A DNA stretch of 64,000 nt from Opitutia bacterium (lineage in GTDB: Bacteria; Verrucomicrobiota; Verrucomicrobiia; Opitutales; UBA953). The notes under the pieces are model-generated. The model worked only from the letters and a program-made list of their open reading frames with translations. It was not told the origin of the DNA and made no database searches. The position numbers and the translations under genes are program-made. Location of the stretch: NCBI GenBank assembly GCA_947470855.1, contig CANIUQ010000005.1, positions 1 to 64,000 of the forward strand, given 5' to 3'. This document shows positions 24,685-33,633 of the stretch, piece after piece (position 1 is the stretch's first letter; every line of letters begins with the position of its first letter).

Positions 24685-25380
24685 ATGAGTAAAAACTTTG
24701 CGCTAATCGGAGGCACCAGTGGCATTGGTTTAGCGACAACCCAACACCTGCAGCGCGAAGGACATCAACTTTATCTGGCGGGAAGACATGAGGCGGTTGC
24801 TCAATCGATGGGGTTACCGTTTCAGTTTTTTGATGCACAAAATCCAGTACCCCTGACTTGGCCGGAAAAATTAGATGGTTTGGTTTATTGTCCAGGTACA
24901 ATCCAATTAAAACCATTTCATCGGCTGACATCGGAAGACTTCTTAAAAGATTTTCAGATTAACTGTTTAGGTGCAGTGGCCGCTCTGCAATCAGCGTTGC
25001 CAGCTCTAAAGGCTTCGGGCAAAGCGTCGGTGGTTCTCTTCTCAACCGTGGCCGTTGTTCAGGGCATGCCTATGCATGCGAGCATTGCGACGGCGAAAGG
25101 TGCGGTGGAGGGATTAACCCGAAGTTTGGCCGCAGAATGGGCTCCTTTAATCCGTGTTAATGCGATCGCCCCTTCTTTAACCGATACTCCATTGGCGGGG
25201 AATTTGCTTAACTCGGATTCCAAGAAAGAGGCTGCCGGCAAGCGACATCCGTTACAGCAAGTCGGCAAGCCTGAGGATTTGGCTTCTTTGGTTGCTTACC
25301 TACTTTCCGATGCCTCGTCCTTTATGACTGGTCAGGTGTTGTCGGTTGATGGTGGGCTTTCCTCTGTGCGACTCTTTTAA
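24685..25380 (+). CDS. Short-chain dehydrogenase/reductase lacking the usual catalytic tyrosine
   Basis: 231 residues with a Rossmann fold. The nucleotide-binding loop is GGTSGIG (9-15), catalytic Ser is Ser120 (LFSTVAV), and the lysine is Lys138. The tyrosine of the YxxxK motif is replaced by Ile134 (ASIATAK). The C-terminal block GKPEDLASLVAYLLS and FMTGQVLSVDGG is typical. From memory, other bacterial SDRs with a HAxIAxAKGAVEG signature form a distinct subfamily, so this is unlikely to be a sequencing error. Function unknown; a role without classical reduction is possible. Confidence 0.82.
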   Translation: MSKNFALIGGTSGIGLATTQHLQREGHQLYLAGRHEAVAQSMGLPFQFFDAQNPVPLTWPEKLDGLVYCPGTIQLKPFHRLTSEDFLKDFQINCLGAVAALQSALPALKASGKASVVLFSTVAVVQGMPMHASIATAKGAVEGLTRSLAAEWAPLIRVNAIAPSLTDTPLAGNLLNSDSKKEAAGKRHPLQQVGKPEDLASLVAYLLSDASSFMTGQVLSVDGGLSSVRLF

Positions 25381-25416
25381 AAAGATAAGCCCGAAAACGT
25401 TTCCGCTTTCGGGCTT
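25377..25416. terminator. Terminator between the SDR gene and the pyruvate dehydrogenase operon
   Basis: AAGCCCGAAA (25387-25396) and TTTCGGGCTT (25407-25416) form a 10-bp stem. On the minus strand it is followed by ATCTTTTT, so it should end the pyruvate dehydrogenase transcript. It may also serve the SDR gene, although the T-run on the plus side is weak. Confidence 0.8.
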
Positions 25417-25436
25417 AAGTTTAGGAATCTCGGCGA

Positions 25437-26720
25437 TTACAAGATAATCGAAGTGGGAGCTTCGAGAATTTGTTTTAGGGCCTGCAGGAATTGGGCTCCA
25501 TTGGCTCCATCGACAACGCGGTGATCTCCAGAAAGGCCGATAACCATGCGCTGTCCGACAACGATACGATCCTGTTCATCGACTACAGCTTTTTTAATGG
25601 TGGCTCCGACAGAGAGAATCGCCGCATTGGGCATATTAATGATACCGAAAAATCCAGAGATTCCATACATACCAAGATTGGTCACCGTGAAGGTAGAGCC
25701 GGACATTTCAGCGGGCGTTAATTTTTTGCTACGAGCTTTGCCAATCAGAGCCTTGGCCTCGAGGGCGATTTCTTTGAGGGACTTTGAATGGGCATCGCGT
25801 ACGACCGGAGTGACCAATCCATCTTCAAGTGCTACGCCAAAGGCGAGGTGTACCGCAGAATGTTGGCGAATACTGGTTCCCGCCCACGAGGCATTAACCG
25901 CAGGCACTTGGCGAAGCGCTTCCGCTGAAGCCTTAAGAATGAAATCATTAACCGAGAGCTTGAGAGCTTTTTCGCCACCCGCATCCGCCAAGCGTTTGTT
26001 GATTGATTCACGCATTGCCAGCAAAGGAGCAGCATCGATTTCCACCTCGAGGTAAAAATGGGGAACGGTGGTTTTTGATTCAATCAGACGACGAGCAATC
26101 GTTGCCCGCATATTACTGACAGGTACATCGGTGTCGTCTTGGATGCCTTTTCCGTCTGATGGCTTCGCTACGGCCACGGAAAGTGGAGTTGCTGGAGCGG
26201 TGGCTGCGGGGATTGATGTCGCCGCGACAACATCGCGGCCGACGATGCGTCCATCTGGACCTGTTCCTGAAAGCTTGGCGAGATTGAGGGCTGCTTTCTC
26301 CGCCATGCGTTTAGCGTAGGGAGAGGCTTTGGTTCGCGTTGCATCGCTCTTCGCTGTTACAGGGGCTGGACTGGAGGCAGGAGCCTCGGGAATACAAGGA
26401 ATACCGGTACTTTCTGGAATAGCAGGAGTCGGGCTGGCTTTGGGAGGAGTGCTTTTGGTTTTGGGGTCAGGGGCTTCCTCTCCTTTTTTGCCAATCGCAC
26501 AGATGGGATCGCCGACAGGCAGTTGTGAGCCTGCTGGAGCGTAAATTTTTAAAATGGTTCCAGGGACCGTGCAGGAGAGTTCCATCGTGGCTTTGTCGGT
26601 TTCGACTTCAGCCAAGATATCACCAAAAGCGACGGTCTGACCTTCTTTAATATTCCATTTTACCAAAGTGCCGACCGACATCGTGTCGGACAGTTTTGGC
26701 ATATCAATAATTTCGGCCAT
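25437..26720 (-). CDS. pdhC: Dihydrolipoamide acetyltransferase, E2 of pyruvate dehydrogenase
   Basis: 427 residues. One lipoyl domain with Lys43 in ETDKATM, a Pro/Ala linker, a peripheral-subunit-binding domain (ASPYAKRMAEKAALNL... GPDGRIVGRDV, about 130-170), and a catalytic domain ending in SGDHRVVDGA with His400 and Asp404. It transfers the acetyl group from lipoate to CoA and forms the complex core. Third gene of the E1-alpha, E1-beta, E2 operon; no E3 gene is seen in the window, so the dihydrolipoamide dehydrogenase must be encoded elsewhere. Confidence 0.95.
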   Translation of the reverse strand: MAEIIDMPKLSDTMSVGTLVKWNIKEGQTVAFGDILAEVETDKATMELSCTVPGTILKIYAPAGSQLPVGDPICAIGKKGEEAPDPKTKSTPPKASPTPAIPESTGIPCIPEAPASSPAPVTAKSDATRTKASPYAKRMAEKAALNLAKLSGTGPDGRIVGRDVVAATSIPAATAPATPLSVAVAKPSDGKGIQDDTDVPVSNMRATIARRLIESKTTVPHFYLEVEIDAAPLLAMRESINKRLADAGGEKALKLSVNDFILKASAEALRQVPAVNASWAGTSIRQHSAVHLAFGVALEDGLVTPVVRDAHSKSLKEIALEAKALIGKARSKKLTPAEMSGSTFTVTNLGMYGISGFFGIINMPNAAILSVGATIKKAVVDEQDRIVVGQRMVIGLSGDHRVVDGANGAQFLQALKQILEAPTSIIL

Positions 26721-26739
26721 AGGAAGAGTGTAGGGGAAA

Positions 26740-27717
26740 TTAGGCTAGGACTTTAAGGGCTGCTTCGACGACGCGAGCAGGGTAGGGGAGCTGTAAGTCC
26801 TCCATGCGTTTGCAGTAGATTTGCGGAGCATCGATGGATGAAACGCGGCCGATCGGAGCATCCAAGTCATCAAATGCGCGGGCTTGAATGAGGTAGGCAA
26901 CTTGGGCGTCCACGCCACAGAAAGGCTTGTTTTCTTCAACTAAGAGTGCGCGATGAGTTTTCCGCACAGAAGCTAAAATCGTTTCTTCATCGAGGGGACG
27001 AATGGATCGTAAATCGACAACCTCTACACTCACGCCGTGTTCTTTTTCTAAAATTTCGGCAGCTTTCAGTGAAGTGATGACGGCACGACCATGGGCAACG
27101 ATGGTAAGATCGGATCCCTCGCGCTTGATATCAGCGACCCCGATGGGAACAATGTAATCTTCATCGGGCACTTCACCTTTATCATTATAAAGAATCGTAT
27201 TCTCCATCACATAAACGGGATCGTTGTCGCGAATCGCAGCCTTTAATAATCCTTTCGCGTCGTATGGACTTGCTGGACAAACCACCTTGATGCCAGGGTG
27301 TGAAGCGAGAATCGCTTCGGGCGTGTGCGAGTGAGTAGCTCCGACGTTGGTTCCACCATTCGCTGGTCCGCGAATAACAATCGGGCAGTGAATGAGCCCG
27401 CCAGACATATAACGAATGTTGCCAGCGTTATTAACGATTTGGTCAAATGCCACATAAGAGAATGACCAGAACATGAGTTCCATGACTGGGCGAATACCCA
27501 ACATGGAGGCACCAATTCCTAGTCCGATAAATCCTGCTTCAGAGATGGGCGTATCAACAATGCGTTTAGGGCCAAATTCTTTGAGCAAACCTTCGGTTAC
27601 TTTGTAAGCGCCATTAAACTGAGCGACTTCTTCGCCCATAATCACGACATTTTCGTCGCGTTTTAATTCCTCGCGCATGGCAGCGCGTAGGGCTTCTCGG
27701 TAAGAAATAACAGGCAT
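26740..27717 (-). CDS. pdhB: Pyruvate dehydrogenase E1 component, beta subunit
   Basis: 325 residues, standard length. Blocks SYREALRAAMREEL, GEEVAQFNGAYKVTEGLL, DTPISEAGFIGLGIGAS, FWSFSYVAFDQIVNNAGNIRYMSGG and a C-terminal VEVVDLRSIRPLD are typical of the transketolase-like beta chain. Together with E1-alpha it forms the thiamine-diphosphate active site that decarboxylates pyruvate and acetylates the E2 lipoyl group. It lies 19 bases before E2 and 20 bases after E1-alpha in the same operon. Confidence 0.95.
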   Translation of the reverse strand: MPVISYREALRAAMREELKRDENVVIMGEEVAQFNGAYKVTEGLLKEFGPKRIVDTPISEAGFIGLGIGASMLGIRPVMELMFWSFSYVAFDQIVNNAGNIRYMSGGLIHCPIVIRGPANGGTNVGATHSHTPEAILASHPGIKVVCPASPYDAKGLLKAAIRDNDPVYVMENTILYNDKGEVPDEDYIVPIGVADIKREGSDLTIVAHGRAVITSLKAAEILEKEHGVSVEVVDLRSIRPLDEETILASVRKTHRALLVEENKPFCGVDAQVAYLIQARAFDDLDAPIGRVSSIDAPQIYCKRMEDLQLPYPARVVEAALKVLA

Positions 27718-27737
27718 GAAAGTGATGAGTTAAAAGT

Positions 27738-28865
27738 TTATTCAAAAATAATCGTACCACGGCTGGTGGTTTGTGGGCCGCGGTTATCTTCTTCCCAGTA
27801 GATGTGCTTGGTGATGTCTGCGACTGTGGGGTCGGGTGACTCGTCGGCAAAAACTGCCGCCGCATCTGCTTCCTCCATTGCGGATTGATTGATAGATTCA
27901 ACCAATTCCTTGGTCAGAACTTTAGCGAGAAGTAATTCCTTTTCGAAAAGGAAAACGGGATCTTTTGTTTCTCGGTAAGTCTTAATTTCTTCTTTGTCGC
28001 GATAGGTCTTATCTGGGTCAGCCATGGAGTGGCCGAAGTAGCGATAGGTGAAAATTTCCAAAACGGTGGGTTTGGATTTTTCATGAGCTCGTTTGAGTGC
28101 CTCGGAGGTTTTGGCACGAACTTCATAGACATCGTGACCATTGATGATATCCCAATCCATACCATAGCCCTCGGCTCGTTTCGCCAGACAGCCAGGATGT
28201 GCGGATGAGCGTTCCTGTGAAGTGCCCATGGAATAGCCGTTGTTTTCGATTACAAAAATAACCGGCAAATCCCAAAGGGCGGCGAGATTGTAGGCTTCAT
28301 GAACGGCGCCTTGATTCACAGCTCCATCGCCCATGTAAGCGAGGCAGGAGCCTTTGAGTCCGCGATATTTCACTGCATAGGCTAATCCAGTGCCAAGGGG
28401 GGCTTGTCCGCCCACAATGCCGTGACCACCCCAGTAGTTTTTGTCGGGAGCGAAATAGTGCATCGATCCACCTTTACCTTGAGAGCAGCCAGTAATTTTT
28501 CCCGTCAGTTCGGCCATACACTCATTCATGCTCATTCCGACCATGAGGCCATGGCCATGATCTCGGTAGCCAGTAATGACATGATCATTCTTTCCGAGTA
28601 GTGAAATCGTTCCGGCAGCGACGGCTTCCTGGCCGACATACAAGTGTAGAAACCCTCCGATTTTACCTTGTTGGTAGGTGCGGATGCATCGCTGTTCGAA
28701 ATGGCGAATGCGCACCATCTTTGTATAAAGTGCGATTTTCTCCGCCGAAGTGAGAGCAGCGTTGACGGGGTGTTGAGCAAATTCAGAAGGCCCAGCGGGA
28801 CGCTTCAATGACTCAGGATGGGTGAAGGCGGTGGATTTAGCCACGGTGGTTAGTTTGTCATCCAT
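27738..28865 (-). CDS. pdhA: Pyruvate dehydrogenase E1 component, alpha subunit
   Basis: 375 residues from ATG 28865; a TTG at 28877 adds four residues and is less likely. The thiamine-diphosphate motif begins with MGDGAVNQGAVHEA and ends with FVIENN. The GQEAVAAG, GYRDHGHGLMVGM and GKGGSMHYF blocks, and the phosphorylation-loop-like YRYFGHSMADPDKTYR, identify the heterotetrameric E1 alpha chain. It decarboxylates pyruvate to feed acetyl-CoA to the TCA cycle and to fatty-acid synthesis (accB/accC at 51328-53208). First gene of the operon, divergent from HPr. Confidence 0.95.
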   Translation of the reverse strand: MDDKLTTVAKSTAFTHPESLKRPAGPSEFAQHPVNAALTSAEKIALYTKMVRIRHFEQRCIRTYQQGKIGGFLHLYVGQEAVAAGTISLLGKNDHVITGYRDHGHGLMVGMSMNECMAELTGKITGCSQGKGGSMHYFAPDKNYWGGHGIVGGQAPLGTGLAYAVKYRGLKGSCLAYMGDGAVNQGAVHEAYNLAALWDLPVIFVIENNGYSMGTSQERSSAHPGCLAKRAEGYGMDWDIINGHDVYEVRAKTSEALKRAHEKSKPTVLEIFTYRYFGHSMADPDKTYRDKEEIKTYRETKDPVFLFEKELLLAKVLTKELVESINQSAMEEADAAAVFADESPDPTVADITKHIYWEEDNRGPQTTSRGTIIFE

Positions 28866-28980
28866 TGGAGGGGGCAAGGCGTTAAGGTCAAGCGAACCTG
28901 CTGAGGAAGGGGATTAGACTTGACCCCAGCCCCGGCTCGGCACCCTTTCTTATCTTTATCTCGCTCCTCACCCACGTTCT

Positions 28981-29268
28981 ATGGAAGAAAACTCTGAGGT
29001 CCAAACTCGCGAATTCACGGTCCAAAATCGGATGGGCATACATACCCGTCCTTCGGCCCAAATTGTCCGTTTGGCCAATCGCTACCCCGAATTAGAGGTT
29101 TCGGTGACGAAAGATGATGAAGTTGTTAACGGAAAGAGTATAATGGGTCTTATGATGTTAGCCGCCGGACAGGGGTCTCGTCTCAAGTTCTCAGTTAAAG
29201 GGAAGGATGCAGAAGCTTTTTTAAATGAAATGGAGGCCTTGTTTGCGCGGAAGTTCGATGAATCATAA
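28981..29268 (+). CDS. ptsH: HPr-family phosphocarrier protein
   Basis: 95 residues. The phosphorylated histidine is His21 in MGIHTRPSAQ, and the regulatory-serine block is NGKSIMGLM with Ser53, so HPr kinase control is possible. LAAGQGSRLKFSVKG is also typical. HPr carries phosphate from enzyme I to sugar transporters or acts as a regulator. No enzyme I, HPr kinase or PTS permease gene lies in the window. It diverges from the pyruvate dehydrogenase operon across a 115-base gap that contains a TTGACC, without a clear -10 box. Confidence 0.92.
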   Translation: MEENSEVQTREFTVQNRMGIHTRPSAQIVRLANRYPELEVSVTKDDEVVNGKSIMGLMMLAAGQGSRLKFSVKGKDAEAFLNEMEALFARKFDES

Positions 29269-29276
29269 GATTTCCT

Positions 29277-30476
29277 GTGCTCTCTTTCCTCTCAAGTCTG
29301 CTCTTTGCGAGTTTGCTCGGTGTCGCGACACCGCCTCCAGTAACTATTTCTGATGCGGAAGTCCCTAAATATCTAAATAATTTAGAGCTTTCTGAATGGG
29401 GTCGATCTAAGCGCCTTTTTGAAGCTGGACAATCACGCCTACAAAAAGGTCAGAGCATGATGAATGCTCCAGTTATTAGTTTAGAGGGTTCTTTTAAAGA
29501 GTCTCCCGAAGTTGTCAAAGCACGTGCTCAGAAAGTGATTGATGAGGGGCAGACTCAAATGGCTCAAGCGGCGACTTCCTTAGGTCGACTTCGTAGTGTG
29601 GCTAATGCACGTTTTCTTGAGGAAACAAAAACAATTACTCTAACAGGGGAGTCGGATTTTCGTAAATGGGATATTGCCCTTTCTCTTTCGGCAGTCCGAT
29701 TGCAAAAAGCCTCGCGAGACATGGGATTCAAAGAAAACCATCTCGTTGGGTCGATACAGTTTCTCTTTGATAACAGGGGTCTGCGTAGCAGGTCACTAAC
29801 CGATGCCTTGCGTACGACCTGGAATAAACTCGATGCAGGGTTTTTGGCCAATCAGCCTTTGGGTGGCTATCGACTTACTTCAGGTCCAAGTTCGCGCCAG
29901 CCACCTTCTTTGTCGTCGGATTGGAAAACTCCGCGAGGTCCACGGGAGACATCAATCATCTGGGCGGAGTTATATTCTATCTCCCCTGATAATAGTTCGG
30001 CTCTCCTCTTTGTTTGTTTAGCCGATGCATCCACGATGCAGGTGGTTGCTTCCGAATTCTATTTAACAACCTTTGGTCCAACTATTTCGACCTCTAAATA
30101 CAAATCGGCTCGTTTTTATTTGCGGGACGAAAAGAGTTTTTTACCCCGACTTTCAAAAGCGGGAGGGGTTAATACGAGTTTGGCAAACCAAAGAATGGGA
30201 GAGTCGATTTTACGGCAGATTTTGGTTCGCTTTCCTGAAATTCGAATCACTTCGAGAATCTCGCTAGCAGCTCTTTTTTCTGAGGTAGAAGAGGGATGGG
30301 ATATGGGAATGACGAAGAGCCAATTAGGTTTTTCGGCTGATCCGCAGGGGCAGGGCGAAGCGAAGTGGCTCTACTTAGTGCAAAAAAAAGCTTCGCTAAG
30401 TTCTGCCAATTTAGAAATTGTCGGCCCGCTGACTTTGGAATTGGAGCCTCTTGAAACATCAAAGTCTAAGCCTTAG
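29277..30476 (+). CDS. Secreted hypothetical protein
   Basis: 399 residues from GTG 29277, 8 bases after HPr. A signal peptide covers about 1-17 (MLSFLSSLLFASLLGVA). An N-terminal helical region (about 40-110) is rich in Gln, Lys and Glu; the remainder is mixed alpha/beta with no recognised domain. Short gap to HPr suggests co-transcription, but no functional connection is evident. The last 11 bases overlap the convergent deformylase gene. Function unknown. Confidence 0.7.
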   Translation: MLSFLSSLLFASLLGVATPPPVTISDAEVPKYLNNLELSEWGRSKRLFEAGQSRLQKGQSMMNAPVISLEGSFKESPEVVKARAQKVIDEGQTQMAQAATSLGRLRSVANARFLEETKTITLTGESDFRKWDIALSLSAVRLQKASRDMGFKENHLVGSIQFLFDNRGLRSRSLTDALRTTWNKLDAGFLANQPLGGYRLTSGPSSRQPPSLSSDWKTPRGPRETSIIWAELYSISPDNSSALLFVCLADASTMQVVASEFYLTTFGPTISTSKYKSARFYLRDEKSFLPRLSKAGGVNTSLANQRMGESILRQILVRFPEIRITSRISLAALFSEVEEGWDMGMTKSQLGFSADPQGQGEAKWLYLVQKKASLSSANLEIVGPLTLELEPLETSKSKP

Positions 30477-31053
30477 GCGTTTTTTTCTTCAAAGCCTTTA
30501 AGTTGGCCACGGTCTGACGTTGTAATTTTTTTACTTTGGTTGTGACGAGGATTTGGTGTGCCCGTGTCATTCGATCGATAAATAAAACACCTTGGCAGTG
30601 GTCGTACTCGTGTTGCAGGCAACGAGCCAGAAGCCCTTCTGCCTCTAAGGTGTGTGGCTTACCTTGGGTGTCTAAATAGGAGACGCGAACTTTTTCAATA
30701 CGCTCTACTTCTCCCGTGATTCCTGGAAAAGAGAGACAGCCTTCCGAACAAATTTTAGAGGGGCCCTCTAAAATCGTCAGCTTAGGATTGGCTAATGCAA
30801 GAGGCATCACCATGTTGGCTGGCACATTTTTGCCATCAAGGTTGATGGGATGTGCAGGGTCATCAACATCGACGACGAAGAGCTGTAGGGCTAATCCAAA
30901 TTGCGGGGCGGCGAGCCCGATGCCATTGGCCTCGTGCATGGCTTTAATCATTGCATCTCCCGTAGTAACTAAGGATGGGCCGAATGCATTAATGTCTTCG
31001 CCACGCGTACGAAGAATGGGATCGCCATAAAGACGAATGGAGTCGGAAGCCAT
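30466..31053 (-). CDS. def: Peptide deformylase
   Basis: 195 residues from ATG 31053. The frame is open to 31128, but the extra 25 residues look like untranslated leader, and homologues start near IRLYGDPILRTRG. The three motifs are present: GIGLAAPQFG, EGCLSFPG (metal-binding Cys) and HEYDH (two metal His and catalytic Glu). It removes the formyl group from N-terminal methionine of nascent proteins. The C-terminal tail is Lys-rich. Convergent with the gene at 29277, overlapping by 11 bases. Confidence 0.93.
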   Translation of the reverse strand: MASDSIRLYGDPILRTRGEDINAFGPSLVTTGDAMIKAMHEANGIGLAAPQFGLALQLFVVDVDDPAHPINLDGKNVPANMVMPLALANPKLTILEGPSKICSEGCLSFPGITGEVERIEKVRVSYLDTQGKPHTLEAEGLLARCLQHEYDHCQGVLFIDRMTRAHQILVTTKVKKLQRQTVANLKALKKKTPKA

Positions 31054-31091
31054 ACCTTCCACTCTAAGATAAATAAAAAGCGTTAAACAGA

Positions 31092-31622
31092 TTATTTTTC
31101 TGAAGTCCCGTAGGTTCCTTTTTCGCAAGCACGGACGAAAATTTCGGTTTTTTTACGAATCTCATCCCATTTTTCTCGTAATTCTTGGGATTCATCGGGT
31201 GTGACTTGATGATCCTCTACGATGCTTACAATGCGTGCGATGAGTAAGCTATATTCTTTTACCAAAGTGTGTGATGCCGTCGGTAACTTATCAGGGTTGG
31301 ATTGAACTTCGTCGCGCTGAAAATGACCCCCCGCTTTTTGAGCTAACCAATCGAGGATGCGTTCGTCACCAGTTTGGGTAATCAGGGTGGCCACGCGATC
31401 GAGGGGGTTGGATTGTGTTTTGCCCCGAGGGTTGGGCTCTCGCCATTTATACAACATCGAGGTAGACACACCCAAGGCTTGGGCAATCGAGCGATGGGCT
31501 TGAAGTTGCGAAGAGGCTAATGTGTGGGTGGATTTTTTACCTGCCAGTAGCAAAGCCTCCTGAATGACCTGATGGGATTCTTTAATGTGTTTATGGCGGA
31601 GATTTTTTGCTTTGGCAGGCAT
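31092..31622 (-). CDS. Helix-turn-helix protein of CII-like type, probable regulator
   Basis: 176 residues from ATG 31622; a TTG at 31634 is less likely. A helix-turn-helix is visible at about 47-66 (HRSIAQALGVSTSMLYKWRE). The following DERILDWLAQKAGGHF segment is like that found in phage-CII-type and other small regulators. The C-terminal third is helical (SQELREKWDEIRKKTEIFVRA) and may mediate oligomer formation. No neighbouring phage genes, so it is probably a chromosomal regulator; target unknown. It lies 38 bases upstream of the deformylase start, same strand. Confidence 0.62.
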   Translation of the reverse strand: MPAKAKNLRHKHIKESHQVIQEALLLAGKKSTHTLASSQLQAHRSIAQALGVSTSMLYKWREPNPRGKTQSNPLDRVATLITQTGDERILDWLAQKAGGHFQRDEVQSNPDKLPTASHTLVKEYSLLIARIVSIVEDHQVTPDESQELREKWDEIRKKTEIFVRACEKGTYGTSEK

Positions 31623-31767
31623 TGTTAAAATCAAAGTGGGAGTGGATAATTTTTATATTAGAAATTTAATAAATTTAAATTACGGGGAAAGATTAATTTT
31701 TGAAACGCTTTTCGTTTATGCTCAAGGGAATCGACTTGCTTTTTAAAGTGAAGTTTGGCTGAAAGTA

Positions 31768-32055
31768 ATGCAGGAGCTTATGTTCGACGATTCCTTTTTA
31801 TTTTTCTGTGGGCTTGTGCTTTTTGCCTTAGGGATAGTTGCTTTGCTTATTCGATGGAAAAATCATCGTCGAGCCAAACAGGGTAAATTATTTCGTTCTT
31901 TAGCTAAACAATCAAGACCTCGAACTTCTCGCGATGGTTTTTCTCGGCGTAGATTTAGAAACAAGCGTCATCGCCGCAGACATCGAGATTCCCATGACAG
32001 ATTTTCGACGGATTCTGATGACAATAAAGACGATTTTTCGGATTATCGTGGTTAG
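31768..32055 (+). CDS. Small membrane protein with basic tail
   Basis: 95 residues. One membrane helix (about 6-27: SFLFFCGLVLFALGIVALLI) followed by a very basic Arg/His/Lys-rich tail ending in an acidic Asp-rich stretch. ATG 31768 is used; ATG 31780, which begins MFDDSFLF, is possible. No domain recognised. It stands alone between the divergent helix-turn-helix gene and the convergent metal-transporter operon, overlapping the latter by 4 bases. The 145-base upstream gap (31623-31767) is A/T-rich and holds nothing else recognisable. Confidence 0.6.
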   Translation: MQELMFDDSFLFFCGLVLFALGIVALLIRWKNHRRAKQGKLFRSLAKQSRPRTSRDGFSRRRFRNKRHRRRHRDSHDRFSTDSDDNKDDFSDYRG

Positions 32056-32864
32056 ACTCGCCGAGTGAATAGCCTCGCTGCCAGGTAGGGAATCATGTAA
32101 CAAATGACAATGGCTGCACCTGAAGGAAGTTCGGCGAAATAAAAGGATAGGTAGAGTCCAGCGATGCCACTGAGAATGGCTACTCCTATTCCCCAACACA
32201 TGACTTGAACTAAATTTTTCCCCAGTAGGACGCCTGTGGCTGAAGGAATAATAAAAAGTGCGGTGGTTAGAAGGGCGCCAACGAGACGAACTGACGCAAC
32301 CGCCGCTAGGGCGATTAGCATTAGTAAAATGACCCGAAGCAGTGCTGGTTTAGCTCCGATGAGTTGAGCATACTCTTCATCAAAAGAAGCCAATTCTAAC
32401 TCTTTATGAAGTAAACGCAGAGAGAGTAAAATAATGGCAGTGGTTAAACTGATAATCCAGAGGTCGTTTTTATCCACTGCTAAAATACTGCCGAACAGTA
32501 GACTCGTGAAATCCCGCCACGCATGACTTAAGGAGATGAGCCCAACGCCAACCGCAAACATAAAAGAGAGCATAATTCCGATGGCGCTATCTTCGGAAAT
32601 TTCTTTTTTTGAGGAAAGCCAAGCTATCCCTGTAGCGGTGATAAGGGCGGCCCCGAGAGCTCCCCAGTATAACGAAAAGCCAAGTAAGATGGCTGCCGCT
32701 ACTCCAGGAAGAATTGAGTGGGTGAGGGCGTTGCTGATAAAAGCCATTCGACGTAGAATGATGTAAGCGCCTAAACACCCAGCAGTAGTGCTACTCAGCA
32801 AGATGGCTACCAGAGCTCGCAGAAAAAAATCTTCCCGCAAGGGTTGGATAAAGAAATCAATCAT
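32052..32864 (-). CDS. znuB: Zn/Mn-type metal ABC transporter permease
   Basis: 270 residues from ATG 32864; an upstream start at 32885 would enlarge the overlap with the ATPase gene. About eight membrane helices. The LGAYIILRRMAFISNALTHSILPGVA block and EEYAQLIGAK cytoplasmic loop mark the ZnuB/TroC/MntB class. It forms the channel for divalent metal import together with the ATPase at 32857 (overlap 8 bases) and the binding protein at 33633. Zinc is favoured over manganese only weakly, so the symbol is provisional. Confidence 0.85.
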   Translation of the reverse strand: MIDFFIQPLREDFFLRALVAILLSSTTAGCLGAYIILRRMAFISNALTHSILPGVAAAILLGFSLYWGALGAALITATGIAWLSSKKEISEDSAIGIMLSFMFAVGVGLISLSHAWRDFTSLLFGSILAVDKNDLWIISLTTAIILLSLRLLHKELELASFDEEYAQLIGAKPALLRVILLMLIALAAVASVRLVGALLTTALFIIPSATGVLLGKNLVQVMCWGIGVAILSGIAGLYLSFYFAELPSGAAIVICYMIPYLAARLFTRRV

Positions 32865-33633
32865 GGCGATGGGGGTGTCCCGCACAGGCGTGCAGTGTTT
32901 TTAAGGTCCCGTGATTGAGTTCAAGAATGCAATCAAATCGTTTCAATTCGGCGGGATCATGGGTGGCCATCAATACCGTGAAGCTATTTTGTGAGTGAAA
33001 AAGAAAAGATTCTACGATTTCCCGACTACGCGTATCGAGGGCCGCAAAAGGCTCATCCAGCAGAAGAATTTCCGCACCTTGCACCGTTGCACGTGCGAGC
33101 AAGGTGCGTTGGAGTTGCCCGCCAGAAAGTTGGTGTACTGGGCGATCGGCTAATTCTTTTAAGTCTAAAAGGTCGAGGGCTTTATCGATGGCAGCTTCGC
33201 CATGATGACATTCTTCAAACCATCCGTGATGAGCATAGGTTCCCATCTGTACGCAGCGGCGAAGTTGCAATGGGAAGAAGGGCGTTAATTGCGGTCGCTG
33301 GGCTAAATATGCGATACGACTCCGGCCGAATTGAGGGGCAACACCGAGTAGATTGACGGTGCCTTTTGTTAGAGGGTTTAATCCTGCGAGAGTTCTTAAG
33401 AGGGTCGATTTACCTGAACCATTGGGGCCAATGAGTGCCGCGCGACAGCCACAAGGAATCGAGAAATTCACATCGCGAAAGGCGAGCGGAAATCCAGGTT
33501 GTGCTGAGCAGGCAAGATTTTCGGCCTCAATCGCCACGCCGTGGCAATCGACTTTTTTCTCTTTGGCGTAAGGAACTGCAGGCAAAATTGCCGACAAAGG
33601 ATTTTCAAAAATAGAAGGTAGAAAATTGCGCAT
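32857..33633 (-). CDS. znuC: Zn/Mn-type metal ABC transporter ATP-binding protein
   Basis: 258 residues. Walker A GPNGSGKST at 69-77, Q-loop region AYLAQRPQL, signature LSGGQLQRTLLAR, Walker B ILLLDEPFAALD and the H-loop ATHD. An N-terminal extension of about 30 residues precedes the domain. It powers the metal import system encoded with 32052 and 33633, overlapping each of them (8 bases and 1 base). Assignment to metal uptake rests on these neighbours. Confidence 0.88.
   Translation of the reverse strand: MRNFLPSIFENPLSAILPAVPYAKEKKVDCHGVAIEAENLACSAQPGFPLAFRDVNFSIPCGCRAALIGPNGSGKSTLLRTLAGLNPLTKGTVNLLGVAPQFGRSRIAYLAQRPQLTPFFPLQLRRCVQMGTYAHHGWFEECHHGEAAIDKALDLLDLKELADRPVHQLSGGQLQRTLLARATVQGAEILLLDEPFAALDTRSREIVESFLFHSQNSFTVLMATHDPAELKRFDCILELNHGTLKTLHACAGHPHRHD

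Noticed and set aside
31092-31622. Prophage remnant suggested by the CII-like regulator
   Set aside because: No integrase, attachment repeats or other phage genes nearby; neighbours are ordinary chromosomal genes.
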